In this document: one piece after another, positions 1-6,119 of the stretch
Position numbering within the stretch: the stretch's first letter is position 1
Layout: each line of letters opens with the position of its first letter
Notes under the pieces: model-generated
The model's database searches: none
What the model was told of the DNA's origin: nothing
The model's input: the letters and a program-made list of their open reading frames with translations, nothing else
Origin: an uncultured Microbacterium sp.
GTDB taxonomy: Bacteria > Actinomycetota > Actinomycetes > Actinomycetales > Microbacteriaceae
Length of the DNA stretch: 8,133 nt
NCBI GenBank assembly: GCA_947647645.1
Contig: CANSLE010000095.1
Span: forward strand, 1 to 8,133
Reading direction: 5' to 3'
Translations under genes and position numbers: made by a program

Positions 1-1053
1 CGGGCGATCGGCGACTCTCGGACTCCGCTTGTCTTCCTCACCATCGCGTGCGTCCTCAACGTCGCGCTCGTGATCGTGATGGTCGGTCCCCTCGGGCTCG
101 GCGTCGGCGGCGCGGCGCTGGCCACCGTCGTCTCCCAGGCGCTGTCGGTGCTCCTGTGCCTCGAGTTCGTGCGACGTCGGGTGCCGGTGCTGCACATGCG
201 CCGCAGCGACTGGCGGATCACCCGGACCGATCTCACCGACCACCTGCGTCTCGGTCTGCCGATGGGCTTCCAGGCCTCGATCATCGCGATCGGCACGCTC
301 ACCGTGCAGGTCGCCCTCAACACGCTCGGCGCCGACGCCGTCGCCGCCTATACGACGGCGTCGCGCGTCGATGGCCTGGCGGTGGCGCTCCTGCAGTCGC
401 TCGGGCTCGCGGCATCCATGTACGCGGCGCAGAACCTCGGCGCGCGCCGTCCCGACCGCATCCGCCGCGGCGTCGTGCAGGCGATCTGGATGGCGCTGAT
501 CGCCGCGATCGTGCTGGGGGCGCTGCTCATCACGTTCGGCGCACCGCTCGTGCGGCTGTTCGTCGGCGACGGCAGCGACACCGTCGTCCAGCTCGCCGCC
601 CTCATGCTGCTCATCAACGGCGCGAGCTACACGGCACTCGGTGTGCTGTTCATCCTGCGCGGCACGCTGCAGGGGCTCGGCAGCACGATCATCCCGACCG
701 TGACGGGCCTCGTGGAACTCGTCATGCGCGTGGGCGCCGCCGTCGTGCTCGGTCATCTCTTCGGTTTCGTCGGCGTCGTGTGGAGCAATCCGCTCGCCTG
801 GCTCGGTGCGACCGTCATCCTGGTGCCCGCGTACGTGCGCGCGCACCGCGCTCTCGAACGGATGCCGATCGACCCCGACGAGCCGACCCTCACGACCCCG
901 ATCGCCGTCATCGGCCCCACCGACGGGTCGATGGTGGTGGATGCCGTGATCACCCAGCCCGTCCCGTTGCCACAGCAGCCGGCCGCCGACCTCGTTGCGG
1001 CTCGGCCGCGGCGGTGGAAGGGTGGGATCCGAACGAAGCGGAGGACGCGATGA
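1..1053 (+). CDS. MATE-family multidrug/toxin efflux transporter, 5' end missing
   Basis: The frame is open from base 1 to TGA at 1051-1053, giving 350 visible residues; a whole MATE protein is about 450, so roughly the first 100-150 residues lie left of the window. About eight hydrophobic segments are visible (around residues 8-29, 35-57, 85-107, 118-138, 160-185, 195-218, 228-250 and 255-280), matching the last eight of the usual twelve. MATE-type signatures are RAIGDSRTPL at the edge, VGGAALATVVSQ at 35-46, LGLPMGFQASI at 84-94 and the half-repeat RGTLQGLGSTIIP at 220-232. Family knowledge: inner-membrane antiporters exporting drugs or metabolites using H+ or Na+; the substrate cannot be read here. 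A non-membrane tail of about 65 residues, Pro/Thr-rich and then basic, follows the last segment, longer than I would expect for the family. The stop overlaps the next start (ATGA). Family call is firm; substrate unknown. Confidence 0.9.
   Translation, partial: RAIGDSRTPLVFLTIACVLNVALVIVMVGPLGLGVGGAALATVVSQALSVLLCLEFVRRRVPVLHMRRSDWRITRTDLTDHLRLGLPMGFQASIIAIGTLTVQVALNTLGADAVAAYTTASRVDGLAVALLQSLGLAASMYAAQNLGARRPDRIRRGVVQAIWMALIAAIVLGALLITFGAPLVRLFVGDGSDTVVQLAALMLLINGASYTALGVLFILRGTLQGLGSTIIPTVTGLVELVMRVGAAVVLGHLFGFVGVVWSNPLAWLGATVILVPAYVRAHRALERMPIDPDEPTLTTPIAVIGPTDGSMVVDAVITQPVPLPQQPAADLVAARPRRWKGGIRTKRRTR
1040..1053 (+). promoter_or_regulatory. Shine-Dalgarno and ATGA stop/start overlap coupling MATE to DUF427
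   Basis: GGAGG at 1040-1044 lies five bases before ATG at 1050-1052. That ATG overlaps the TGA stop (1051-1053) of the MATE gene. The site decides the start of the DUF427 gene and predicts translational coupling, with ribosomes finishing the transporter re-initiating on the small gene. Confidence 0.75.
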
Positions 1054-1352
1054 AGGCTGTTCTGGGCGGTGCGACGGTGGCCGAGGCCGACCGCGACGAT
1101 CTCATCTCGATCGAGGGCAACTGGTACTTCCCGCCGTCGAGCGTGGACTGGGAGCTGCTCGAGGAGAGTCCCACCCCGTACACGTGCCCGTGGAAGGGCG
1201 AGTGCCAGTACTACTCGGTGCGCGGCGCCGACGGTCTGCTCGCCGACCGGGCGTGGTCGTACCCGCACCCGTACGAGAGCGGCATCGCCCGCGTCGGGAG
1301 GGACTTCTCGGGCTACGTCGCGTTCTGGAAAGAGGTCCGCATCGAGGACTGA
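1050..1352 (+). CDS. DUF427 domain-containing protein
   Basis: A 100-residue soluble protein, complete, starting at the ATG placed by GGAGG and the ATGA overlap. It is a single DUF427 domain (Pfam PF04248) at the usual length. Recognisable family features are WYFPPSSVDWELL (about 26-38), the ES.TPYTCPWKG block (about 41-52), YYSV (56-59), AW.YP.P (about 70-77) and the closing GYVAFWKEVRIED. The Cys-Pro-Trp-Lys-Gly stretch is the most conserved part of the family. The biochemical role of DUF427 is not established, and I assign none. No signal peptide or membrane segment is visible. Coupling to the MATE gene is the only functional hint and suggests shared expression. The family call is secure; the function is unknown. 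Confidence 0.88.
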   Translation: MKAVLGGATVAEADRDDLISIEGNWYFPPSSVDWELLEESPTPYTCPWKGECQYYSVRGADGLLADRAWSYPHPYESGIARVGRDFSGYVAFWKEVRIED

Positions 1353-1364
1353 CGCCGCGGCGTC
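1351..1364 (+). repeat. 14-bp perfect palindrome at the end of the DUF427 gene
   Basis: GACGCCGCGGCGTC reads the same on both strands and begins inside the DUF427 stop codon. It could fold as a five-pair stem with a four-base loop, or act as a dimeric protein-binding site between the DUF427 gene and the hydrolase start 25 bases downstream. No T-tract follows it. In DNA this GC-rich, short palindromes also arise by chance, so a role is uncertain. Confidence 0.35.
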
Positions 1365-1388
1365 GCGATCGAGGGCAGGATAGAACCC

Positions 1389-2189
1389 GTGCCGACGCCG
1401 CTTCAGAACCTCACGCAGATGCCCGACCCGCAGTACCTGATGGTCGGGGACGGTCACCGCATCGCCACGTACTCGTGGGGAGACGAGGATGCCCCGACGG
1501 TCGTGGTCGTGCACGGGTTCGCGTCGAGCACGAAGGACAACTGGGTCGCGACCGGTTGGGTGCGCGATCTCACCGCCGCCGGCTACCGTGTGCTCGCGCT
1601 CGACCAGCGCGGACACGGTGCGAGCGACAAGCCGCACGAGCCCGCCGCCTACGACCTGCGGCAGCTCGCGGGCGACGTCGAGACGATGCTCGACACCTAT
1701 CTGGTCGACGAGGCCTTCTACGTCGGATACTCCCTCGGCGCGCGCGTCGGATGGGAGGTCGCACAGCACATCTCCACCCGCATTCCGCGGGTCGTGCTCG
1801 GCGGGGTTCCCGACGGCATCCCTCTCGCGCGGCTCGACCTCGCCCAGGTGCGCGCCCTCATCGCCGACGGCACGCCCGTGACCGACCCGGTGACACAGAA
1901 CTACATCGCTCTGACCGAACGGGTGCCGGGCAACGACATGCGCGCGCTGCTCGCGATCGCGGAGGGCATGCGAGCGTCGAAGACCGTCGACCCCGACCCC
2001 GTGCACGCCCCGCAGCAGCCGGTGATGTTCGCGACCGGGTCGCTCGACGGCATCATCGAGGGCTCGAAGGCGCTCGCCGCCGCCTGCCCACAGGGCCGTT
2101 TCGTCGAGATCCCCGACCGGCACCACTTCAACACGCCGGGTTCGCGGGTCTTCCGCGGAGCCGCGCTGGAATTCCTCGCCGAGGGGTGA
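1389..2189 (+). CDS. alpha/beta-fold hydrolase
   Basis: A 266-residue cytoplasmic protein of normal length for a single-domain alpha/beta hydrolase. In order it shows the oxyanion-loop HGF at 42-44 after a hydrophobic strand, LDQRGHGASDKP at 71-82, the nucleophile elbow GYSLG at 113-117 with Ser115, a cap region at about 141-200, the acid in GSLDG with Asp220, and the catalytic His in DRHH, most likely His246 by comparison with the usual R-D-H ending. The triad therefore looks intact. The substrate cannot be told; the family includes esterases, haloperoxidase-like proteins and C-C hydrolases. The start is GTG at 1389: AGGA at 1377-1380 gives a weak ribosome site eight bases away. CAGGAT at 1376-1381 would be a one-mismatch -10 box if the message is leaderless. 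The gene is convergent with sufU, leaving only 20 bases between stops. It may share transcription with the MATE-DUF427 pair. Confidence 0.9.
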   Translation: MPTPLQNLTQMPDPQYLMVGDGHRIATYSWGDEDAPTVVVVHGFASSTKDNWVATGWVRDLTAAGYRVLALDQRGHGASDKPHEPAAYDLRQLAGDVETMLDTYLVDEAFYVGYSLGARVGWEVAQHISTRIPRVVLGGVPDGIPLARLDLAQVRALIADGTPVTDPVTQNYIALTERVPGNDMRALLAIAEGMRASKTVDPDPVHAPQQPVMFATGSLDGIIEGSKALAAACPQGRFVEIPDRHHFNTPGSRVFRGAALEFLAEG

Positions 2190-2209
2190 GCCGCCGCCGC
2201 GGTCGGGGA

Positions 2210-2671
2210 TCAGGCCTTGGCGATCGCGTCCTCGAGAGCGACCCAGGCGAGCATCGCGCACTTGACGCGCGCGGAGAACTTGGAGACCCCAGACAGGGCC
2301 GCGGCGTCGCCGTAGACCTCCTCGTCGAGCTCGATCGTCCCGCGGGAGCGCAGCGCCTCGCGGAACCCCTCGACCAGCTGCAGCGCCTCGGCCCGACTCA
2401 AGCCCTCCTCCGCGACCAGGTCGGCGAGCATGGATGCCGAGGCTTGCGAGATCGAGCAGCCGCGCCCCTCCCACTGCACGTCGGCGATCGTCTCACCGTC
2501 CACGCGGGCGCGGAGGGTGATCTCGTCCCCGCAGACGGGGTTCTTCTGGTGCGACGTGCCGATGGTCCCGACCACCGTGGGGGCGTCGCCTTCGTCGGTC
2601 AGTCCGAAGTGCTGCGGGTGCTTGGAGTGATCCAGGATCAGCTCGCGGTACAGGGCGTCCAGATCGCTCAT
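2210..2671 (-). CDS. sufU: SufU-type iron-sulfur cluster assembly protein (NifU-like N-terminal family)
   Basis: A 153-residue protein acting in the cytosol in SUF Fe-S cluster biogenesis. In Gram-positive bacteria SufU is a zinc protein that takes persulfide sulfur from SufS and passes it to the SufBCD scaffold. The three metal-ligand cysteines are visible: Cys47 in NPVCGDE with the partner Asp49, Cys72 in GRGCSIS, and Cys138 in VKCAM. About 20 extra residues around EGFREALRSRG..ELDEEV, between the second and third cysteine, are the insertion that separates SufU from IscU. The N-terminus LYRELILDHSKHPQHFG is typical. The frame stays open well upstream, but that stretch is the antisense shadow of sufS. 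ATG at 2671 is chosen because it fits the family N-terminus and lies one base after the sufS stop, so the two are almost certainly co-translated. Identity is very likely. Confidence 0.94.
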   Translation of the reverse strand: MSDLDALYRELILDHSKHPQHFGLTDEGDAPTVVGTIGTSHQKNPVCGDEITLRARVDGETIADVQWEGRGCSISQASASMLADLVAEEGLSRAEALQLVEGFREALRSRGTIELDEEVYGDAAALSGVSKFSARVKCAMLAWVALEDAIAKA

Positions 2672-2672
2672 G

Positions 2673-3938
2673 TCAGACTCCGAAGTAGGGGCGGATGCCG
2701 GCGACGGCTTCGACGAACCGGTCCACGTCGTCGGTGGTGGTGTACAGCGCGGTGCTCGCGCGCACGCTCGCGGTGACGCCGAACCGGGCGTGCAGGGGTG
2801 CCGCGCAGTGGTGACCCACGCGCACGGCGATGCCGAGGGCATCGAGGTACTGCCCCGCGTCGTGCGCATGCACCCCCTCGACGTCGAATGACCAGAGGCC
2901 GACGCGTTCCACGCCGGCCGCGTCGCCGAGAAGACGGATGCCGGGGATGTCGACGAGCCCCGCGCGCATGCGCTCCGCGAGCATTCCCTCATGGGCATGA
3001 ATGCGGGAGAGGCCGACGCCGTCGAGGTAGCGAACTGCGGCCGCCAGCCCGATCGCCGGTCCGATCGGCTGCGTGCCGGCTTCGAACCGCTGGGGCGGCG
3101 GCAGGTACTCGGCGCGGTCGAGCGTGACGGTCGTGATCATCGATCCGCCCGTGAGGAACGGCGGCAGTGCCTCCAGCACGGGCGTGCGCCCGTAGAGACC
3201 TCCGACGCCATACGGCCCGAGCATCTTGTGGCCGCTGAAGACGGCGAGATCCACGCCGAGCGCGGGGAGGTCGAGTGGAAGGTGGGGGGCCGACTGGCAT
3301 GCGTCCATCACCGTGATCGCGCCCGCCGCCTGAGCCATCGCGACGAGGTCCGCAACCGGGTTCACGATCCCGAGAACGTTCGACACGTGCGTGAACGCGA
3401 CCACGCGGGTGCGCTCGCCGATGAGGGATGCCGCGGCATCCGTGTCGAGCGTGCCATCGTCGTGCGCGGGGATGTGGCGCAGCACGGCGCCGCTGCGGGC
3501 GGCGAGCTCCTGCCACGGGATGAGGTTGGCGTGGTGCTCGATCGCGGTGACGACGATCTCGTCGCCGGGCCGGATGAGCCCCGCATTCCCGATCGAGTAT
3601 GCGACGAGGTTCAGGCCCATGGTGGCGCCGCTCGTCCACACCAGCTGCTCCGGTGCCGCGCCGACGAAGCCTGCCACGGTCGCCCGCGCGTCCTCGAACA
3701 GCTCGGTCGCCTCGGCGGCCAGCGTGTGGGCGCCGCGGTGCACCGCGGCGTTCGTGTGCGTGAGGAAGTCGCGCTCGGCATCCAGCACGGCCAGCGGCTT
3801 CTGGCTCGTCGCAGCGGAGTCCAGGTACACCAGGGGATGCCCGTTGACCTGCTCCGACAGGATCGGGAAGTCGGCCTTGACCGCGCTGGCGTCGAACGGC
3901 GCCGCGGCGGTGGACGGGGACGCGGTCGCGGAAGTCAC
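2673..3938 (-). CDS. sufS: SufS-family cysteine desulfurase
   Basis: A 421-residue, full-length, PLP-dependent class V aminotransferase-fold enzyme that converts cysteine to alanine and carries the sulfur as an active-site persulfide for Fe-S cluster assembly. Visible landmarks are YLDSAATSQKP (38-48), the His pair in EHHANLIPW (134-142), Asp212 and Gln215 in MDACQS, the PLP lysine Lys238 in FSGHKMLGP, RFEAGTQP (284-291), and the persulfide cysteine Cys378 in RVGHHCAAP. The RxGxHCAxP form with a short loop marks the SufS (group II) rather than the IscS/NifS class. An Ala/Ser/Thr-rich stretch of about 12 residues precedes the conserved N-terminus. The GTG start at 3938 lies six bases after a TAnnnT box, so the message is probably leaderless. 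sufU follows after one base. The usual partners sufB, sufC and sufD are not in the window, so this pair is either split from them or lies at a separate locus. Confidence 0.95.
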   Translation of the reverse strand: MTSATASPSTAAAPFDASAVKADFPILSEQVNGHPLVYLDSAATSQKPLAVLDAERDFLTHTNAAVHRGAHTLAAEATELFEDARATVAGFVGAAPEQLVWTSGATMGLNLVAYSIGNAGLIRPGDEIVVTAIEHHANLIPWQELAARSGAVLRHIPAHDDGTLDTDAAASLIGERTRVVAFTHVSNVLGIVNPVADLVAMAQAAGAITVMDACQSAPHLPLDLPALGVDLAVFSGHKMLGPYGVGGLYGRTPVLEALPPFLTGGSMITTVTLDRAEYLPPPQRFEAGTQPIGPAIGLAAAVRYLDGVGLSRIHAHEGMLAERMRAGLVDIPGIRLLGDAAGVERVGLWSFDVEGVHAHDAGQYLDALGIAVRVGHHCAAPLHARFGVTASVRASTALYTTTDDVDRFVEAVAGIRPYFGV

Positions 3939-3944
3939 CCCTCT

Positions 3945-3950
3945 AGGCTA
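3945..3950 (-). promoter_or_regulatory. -10 box of a leaderless sufS promoter
   Basis: Read on the minus strand, TAGCCT is followed by six bases (AGAGGG) and then the GTG start of sufS. TAnnnT at this distance puts the transcript 5' end at or next to the start codon, a common leaderless arrangement in actinobacteria. AGAGGG abuts the start with no spacer and so is poorly placed as a ribosome site. I see no convincing -35 hexamer 16-18 bases upstream. The site gives sufSU a transcript independent of kimA. Confidence 0.5.
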
Positions 3951-3992
3951 CGCCCCGGCATCCGACCCGGCTCCGGCCGCGTCTGCCGGGCC

Positions 3993-6035
3993 TCATCCGG
4001 GCTGGTCGTCGGTGTGGGCGACCAGCCCGTACGACGTGATCCGGCCGGCGCGGTCGTCGCCAGGCAGCGGCCGCGAGCGGCGCCCGTAGATCAGCTCCGA
4101 TGAGTCCAGCAGCCAGGGCACGAGCGTGATCTGCACACCGTGCACGAGCATGAGCTGCTGGGCGATGCGGCGCGCGCGACGGTTGTGGAGGAACGTCTCC
4201 CACCAGTGCCCGACGATGTACTGCGGCAGGTAGACGGTGATCACCGACGGTCCGTGCTTCTCGCGGTACTCCTCGATGAACTGCGCGAGCGGCGCCGCAT
4301 ACTGACGGTAGGGCGACTCGATCACCAGCAGCGGGATCGGCATCTGGTGGTACTGCCACTCGTCCTGCACCTCGCGCGCGTCCTCGGCGGTCACGGCCAC
4401 GTGCACGGCGAGGGTCTTCTCGTGCTTCGCCGACAGCGCGTAGTCGATCGCCTTCGCGACCGGCTTCTGGAGCTTTCCGACCAGAACGATCGCGACGTCG
4501 CCGGTCGAGCCGTAGTGCACGTCGTCGTCCATCTCGATCTCGTGCTCGACATCGCGGTAGTAGCGGTGCACGCCGATCATGAGGAACGACAGCAAGGGGA
4601 TCGCGATGAACACGAGGTAGGCGCCGTGCGTGAACTTCGTGATGGTGACGATCACGAGGACGACGATCGTGAACGTCGCGCCCAGCGAGTTGATGAACAG
4701 GCCCGAGATCGCCTCGTGCCGCGCTCTCGTCGCCTTCGGTGAGAGCAGGCGCAGCTCGCGCCGCCAGTGTCTGACCATGCCGAGCTGGCCCAGGGAGAAC
4801 GACACGAACACGCCGATGATGTACAGCTGGATCAACGTCGTCAGCTTCGCCTGGAAGATCACCAGGACGAGCACGGCGGCGAGGCCGAGCACGATCATGC
4901 CGTTGGAATAGACGAGGCGGTCGCCCCGGGTGTTCAGCGCCTTCGGCGCGTAGCCGTCGCGCGCCAGCACCGATCCGAGCAGCGGGAAGCCGTTGAAGGC
5001 GGTGTTGGCCGCCAGCAGGAGCACTGCCGCGGTGGCGGCCTGCACCACGAAGAACAGGATGCTGCCGTTGCCGAACGTCGCCGCGGCCACCTGCGCCATG
5101 AGGCTCGGCTGCACGAGTGCCTGGCAGTCGAAGCCGACGAGGCGGCACGGGTCCTCGGAGTAGTGCACGCCGGCGACCAGGGCGAGGACCGTCAGGCCGG
5201 CGAACATCGTGATCGCGATCGAGCCCATGAGCACGAGCGTCGTCTGGGCGTTGCGGACCTTCGGCTGCCGGAAGGCGGGCACACCGTTGGAGACGGCCTC
5301 GACACCGGTGAGCGCGGAACAGCCGCTGGAGAAGGCGCGGAGGATCAGCAGGATGAGGGCGGCCTGGCTGAGATCCTCGGCCTGCACTGCGAAGCGGGCG
5401 CTCTCGGCGATCGGCGCGTCGCCCAGCATCCAGCGCACGAGCCCGGTCCCGATCATGAGCATGACCGACCCGATGAACAGGTAGGTCGGGATCGCGAACG
5501 CGGTCGATGCCTCGCGCACACCGCGGAGGTTCACGAGGATGATCAGCACGACGAAGCCGACGGCCAGCTCCACCCGCCAGGAGTGCAGTCCCGGAAGCGC
5601 GGAGATGATGTTGTCGACGCCCGAGGCCACCGACACGGCCACCGTCAGGATGTAGTCCACGAGCAAGGCCGCAGCGACCACGACGCCGGCCTTCTCGCCC
5701 AGATTCGTGCGCGCCACCTCGTAGTCGCCGCCGCCGGAGGGGTACGCCTTGATGAGCTGGCGGTAGCTGAGCACCACCACGATCAGCAGCGCCACGACCG
5801 CCGTGGCCACCCACGGGCTGAGCGCCAGGAACGCCGTGCCCCCGATGAGGAGGATCATCAGCAGCTCCTGCGGCGCGTAGGCCACCGAGGAGAGGGCGTC
5901 GGAGGCGAAGATCGGCAGCGCCATCCTCTTGGGCAGCAGCTGCCCCTCGAGCTCTTCGCTCGTCAGCGGCTCGCCGATCAGGATGCGCTTGGCGATCGGC
6001 GTCTCTTCGCCGGGGCCGCGACTTTCGTCTGTCAC
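3993..6035 (-). CDS. kimA: KimA-like K+/H+ symporter (APC superfamily, KUP-type), probable potassium importer
   Basis: A 680-residue inner-membrane protein with about twelve hydrophobic segments in the first 480 residues, then a cytosolic domain of about 180 residues resembling the C-terminal domain of B. subtilis KimA (607 residues; formerly YdaO), a high-affinity proton-coupled K+ importer. Blocks matching KimA as I know it include R.LIG.PL at the N-terminus, SDALSSVAY (45-53), SYRQLIKAYPSGGG, LLVDYILTVAVS, FSSGCSALTGVEAVSN and TLIQLY..GVF. KimA Asp36, Tyr43, the Asp-Tyr pair of VDYILT, Thr and Glu of LTGVE and Tyr of LIQLY, residues linked to ion binding, all have counterparts here; Asp46 and Tyr53 match the first two. 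Databases often label such proteins only APC family permease or amino acid transporter, and amino-acid transport is the main alternative. GTG 6035 is chosen because the promoter -10 box covers ATG 6047, the other possible start (684 residues). The last 30 residues are hydrophilic and lie in a stem-loop region. Confidence 0.82.
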   Translation of the reverse strand: MTDESRGPGEETPIAKRILIGEPLTSEELEGQLLPKRMALPIFASDALSSVAYAPQELLMILLIGGTAFLALSPWVATAVVALLIVVVLSYRQLIKAYPSGGGDYEVARTNLGEKAGVVVAAALLVDYILTVAVSVASGVDNIISALPGLHSWRVELAVGFVVLIILVNLRGVREASTAFAIPTYLFIGSVMLMIGTGLVRWMLGDAPIAESARFAVQAEDLSQAALILLILRAFSSGCSALTGVEAVSNGVPAFRQPKVRNAQTTLVLMGSIAITMFAGLTVLALVAGVHYSEDPCRLVGFDCQALVQPSLMAQVAAATFGNGSILFFVVQAATAAVLLLAANTAFNGFPLLGSVLARDGYAPKALNTRGDRLVYSNGMIVLGLAAVLVLVIFQAKLTTLIQLYIIGVFVSFSLGQLGMVRHWRRELRLLSPKATRARHEAISGLFINSLGATFTIVVLVIVTITKFTHGAYLVFIAIPLLSFLMIGVHRYYRDVEHEIEMDDDVHYGSTGDVAIVLVGKLQKPVAKAIDYALSAKHEKTLAVHVAVTAEDAREVQDEWQYHQMPIPLLVIESPYRQYAAPLAQFIEEYREKHGPSVITVYLPQYIVGHWWETFLHNRRARRIAQQLMLVHGVQITLVPWLLDSSELIYGRRSRPLPGDDRAGRITSYGLVAHTDDQPG
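3998..4029 (-). terminator. Strong stem-loop across the 3' end of kimA, candidate terminator
   Basis: CGGGCTGGTCG at 3998-4008 pairs perfectly with CGACCAGCCCG at 4019-4029: an 11-bp stem with a ten-base loop. It lies within the last codons of kimA and ends three bases before the stop codon (3995-3993). It has no U-tract on its minus-strand downstream side. Hairpins without a U-run can still end or stabilise transcripts in actinobacteria. Its place between kimA and the sufS -10 box fits a role in insulating the two units. The structure is certain; the function is inferred. Confidence 0.5.
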
Positions 6036-6043
6036 GGCGGGCG

Positions 6044-6072
6044 ACATTACGCGGTCGCGGCACGCCGCGCAA
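6044..6072 (-). promoter_or_regulatory. Promoter of kimA (TTGCGC, 17 bp, TAATGT), leaderless start
   Basis: On the minus strand, TTGCGC (6072-6067) is followed by a 17-base spacer and TAATGT (6049-6044), a good primary-sigma-factor promoter with the ideal spacer. Expected initiation is about 6036-6038, one to three bases before GTG 6035. The -10 box includes ATG 6047, which argues against that ATG as the translation start. The 72-base divergent gap to vanZ leaves no room for a long 5' leader or riboswitch on the kimA message from this promoter. Confidence 0.6.
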
Positions 6073-6105
6073 TCCCGCGACACGTGAGAATCCGCGCGTG
6101 CGACT

Positions 6106-6112
6106 GAGAGGA
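6106..6112 (+). promoter_or_regulatory. Ribosome binding site of the vanZ-RDD gene
   Basis: GAGAGGA lies seven bases before ATG 6120, a well-placed Shine-Dalgarno that fixes this start. Unlike the opposing kimA and the sufS gene, this gene therefore appears to have a leadered message. I could not identify a convincing promoter for it in the 6048-6119 gap; GAGAAT at 6086-6091 is only a weak -10 candidate. Confidence 0.6.
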
Positions 6113-6119
6113 TCGAGGG

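Noticed and set aside
48..1049. An upstream extension of the DUF427 frame through the MATE gene, suggesting a 434-residue protein.
   Set aside because: The extension is an Arg-rich shadow of the MATE frame; DUF427 begins at ATG 1050 with its own GGAGG.
2174..2209. Terminator between the convergent hydrolase and sufU genes.
   Set aside because: Only a four- to five-pair stem with a tiny loop (2174-2184) and a CCG-repeat stretch are visible; too weak to call in such GC-rich DNA.
753..2474. A long open frame on the minus strand opposite the DUF427 and hydrolase genes.
   Set aside because: It is rich in Arg, Gly, Val and Asp with no recognisable domain, and lies opposite genes with clear motifs; long antisense frames are expected at this GC content.
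6035..6119. A mobile-element or resolvase site in the short divergent region between kimA and vanZ.
   Set aside because: No inverted repeats, direct repeats or recombinase gene nearby; the sequence is explained by the kimA promoter and the vanZ ribosome site.
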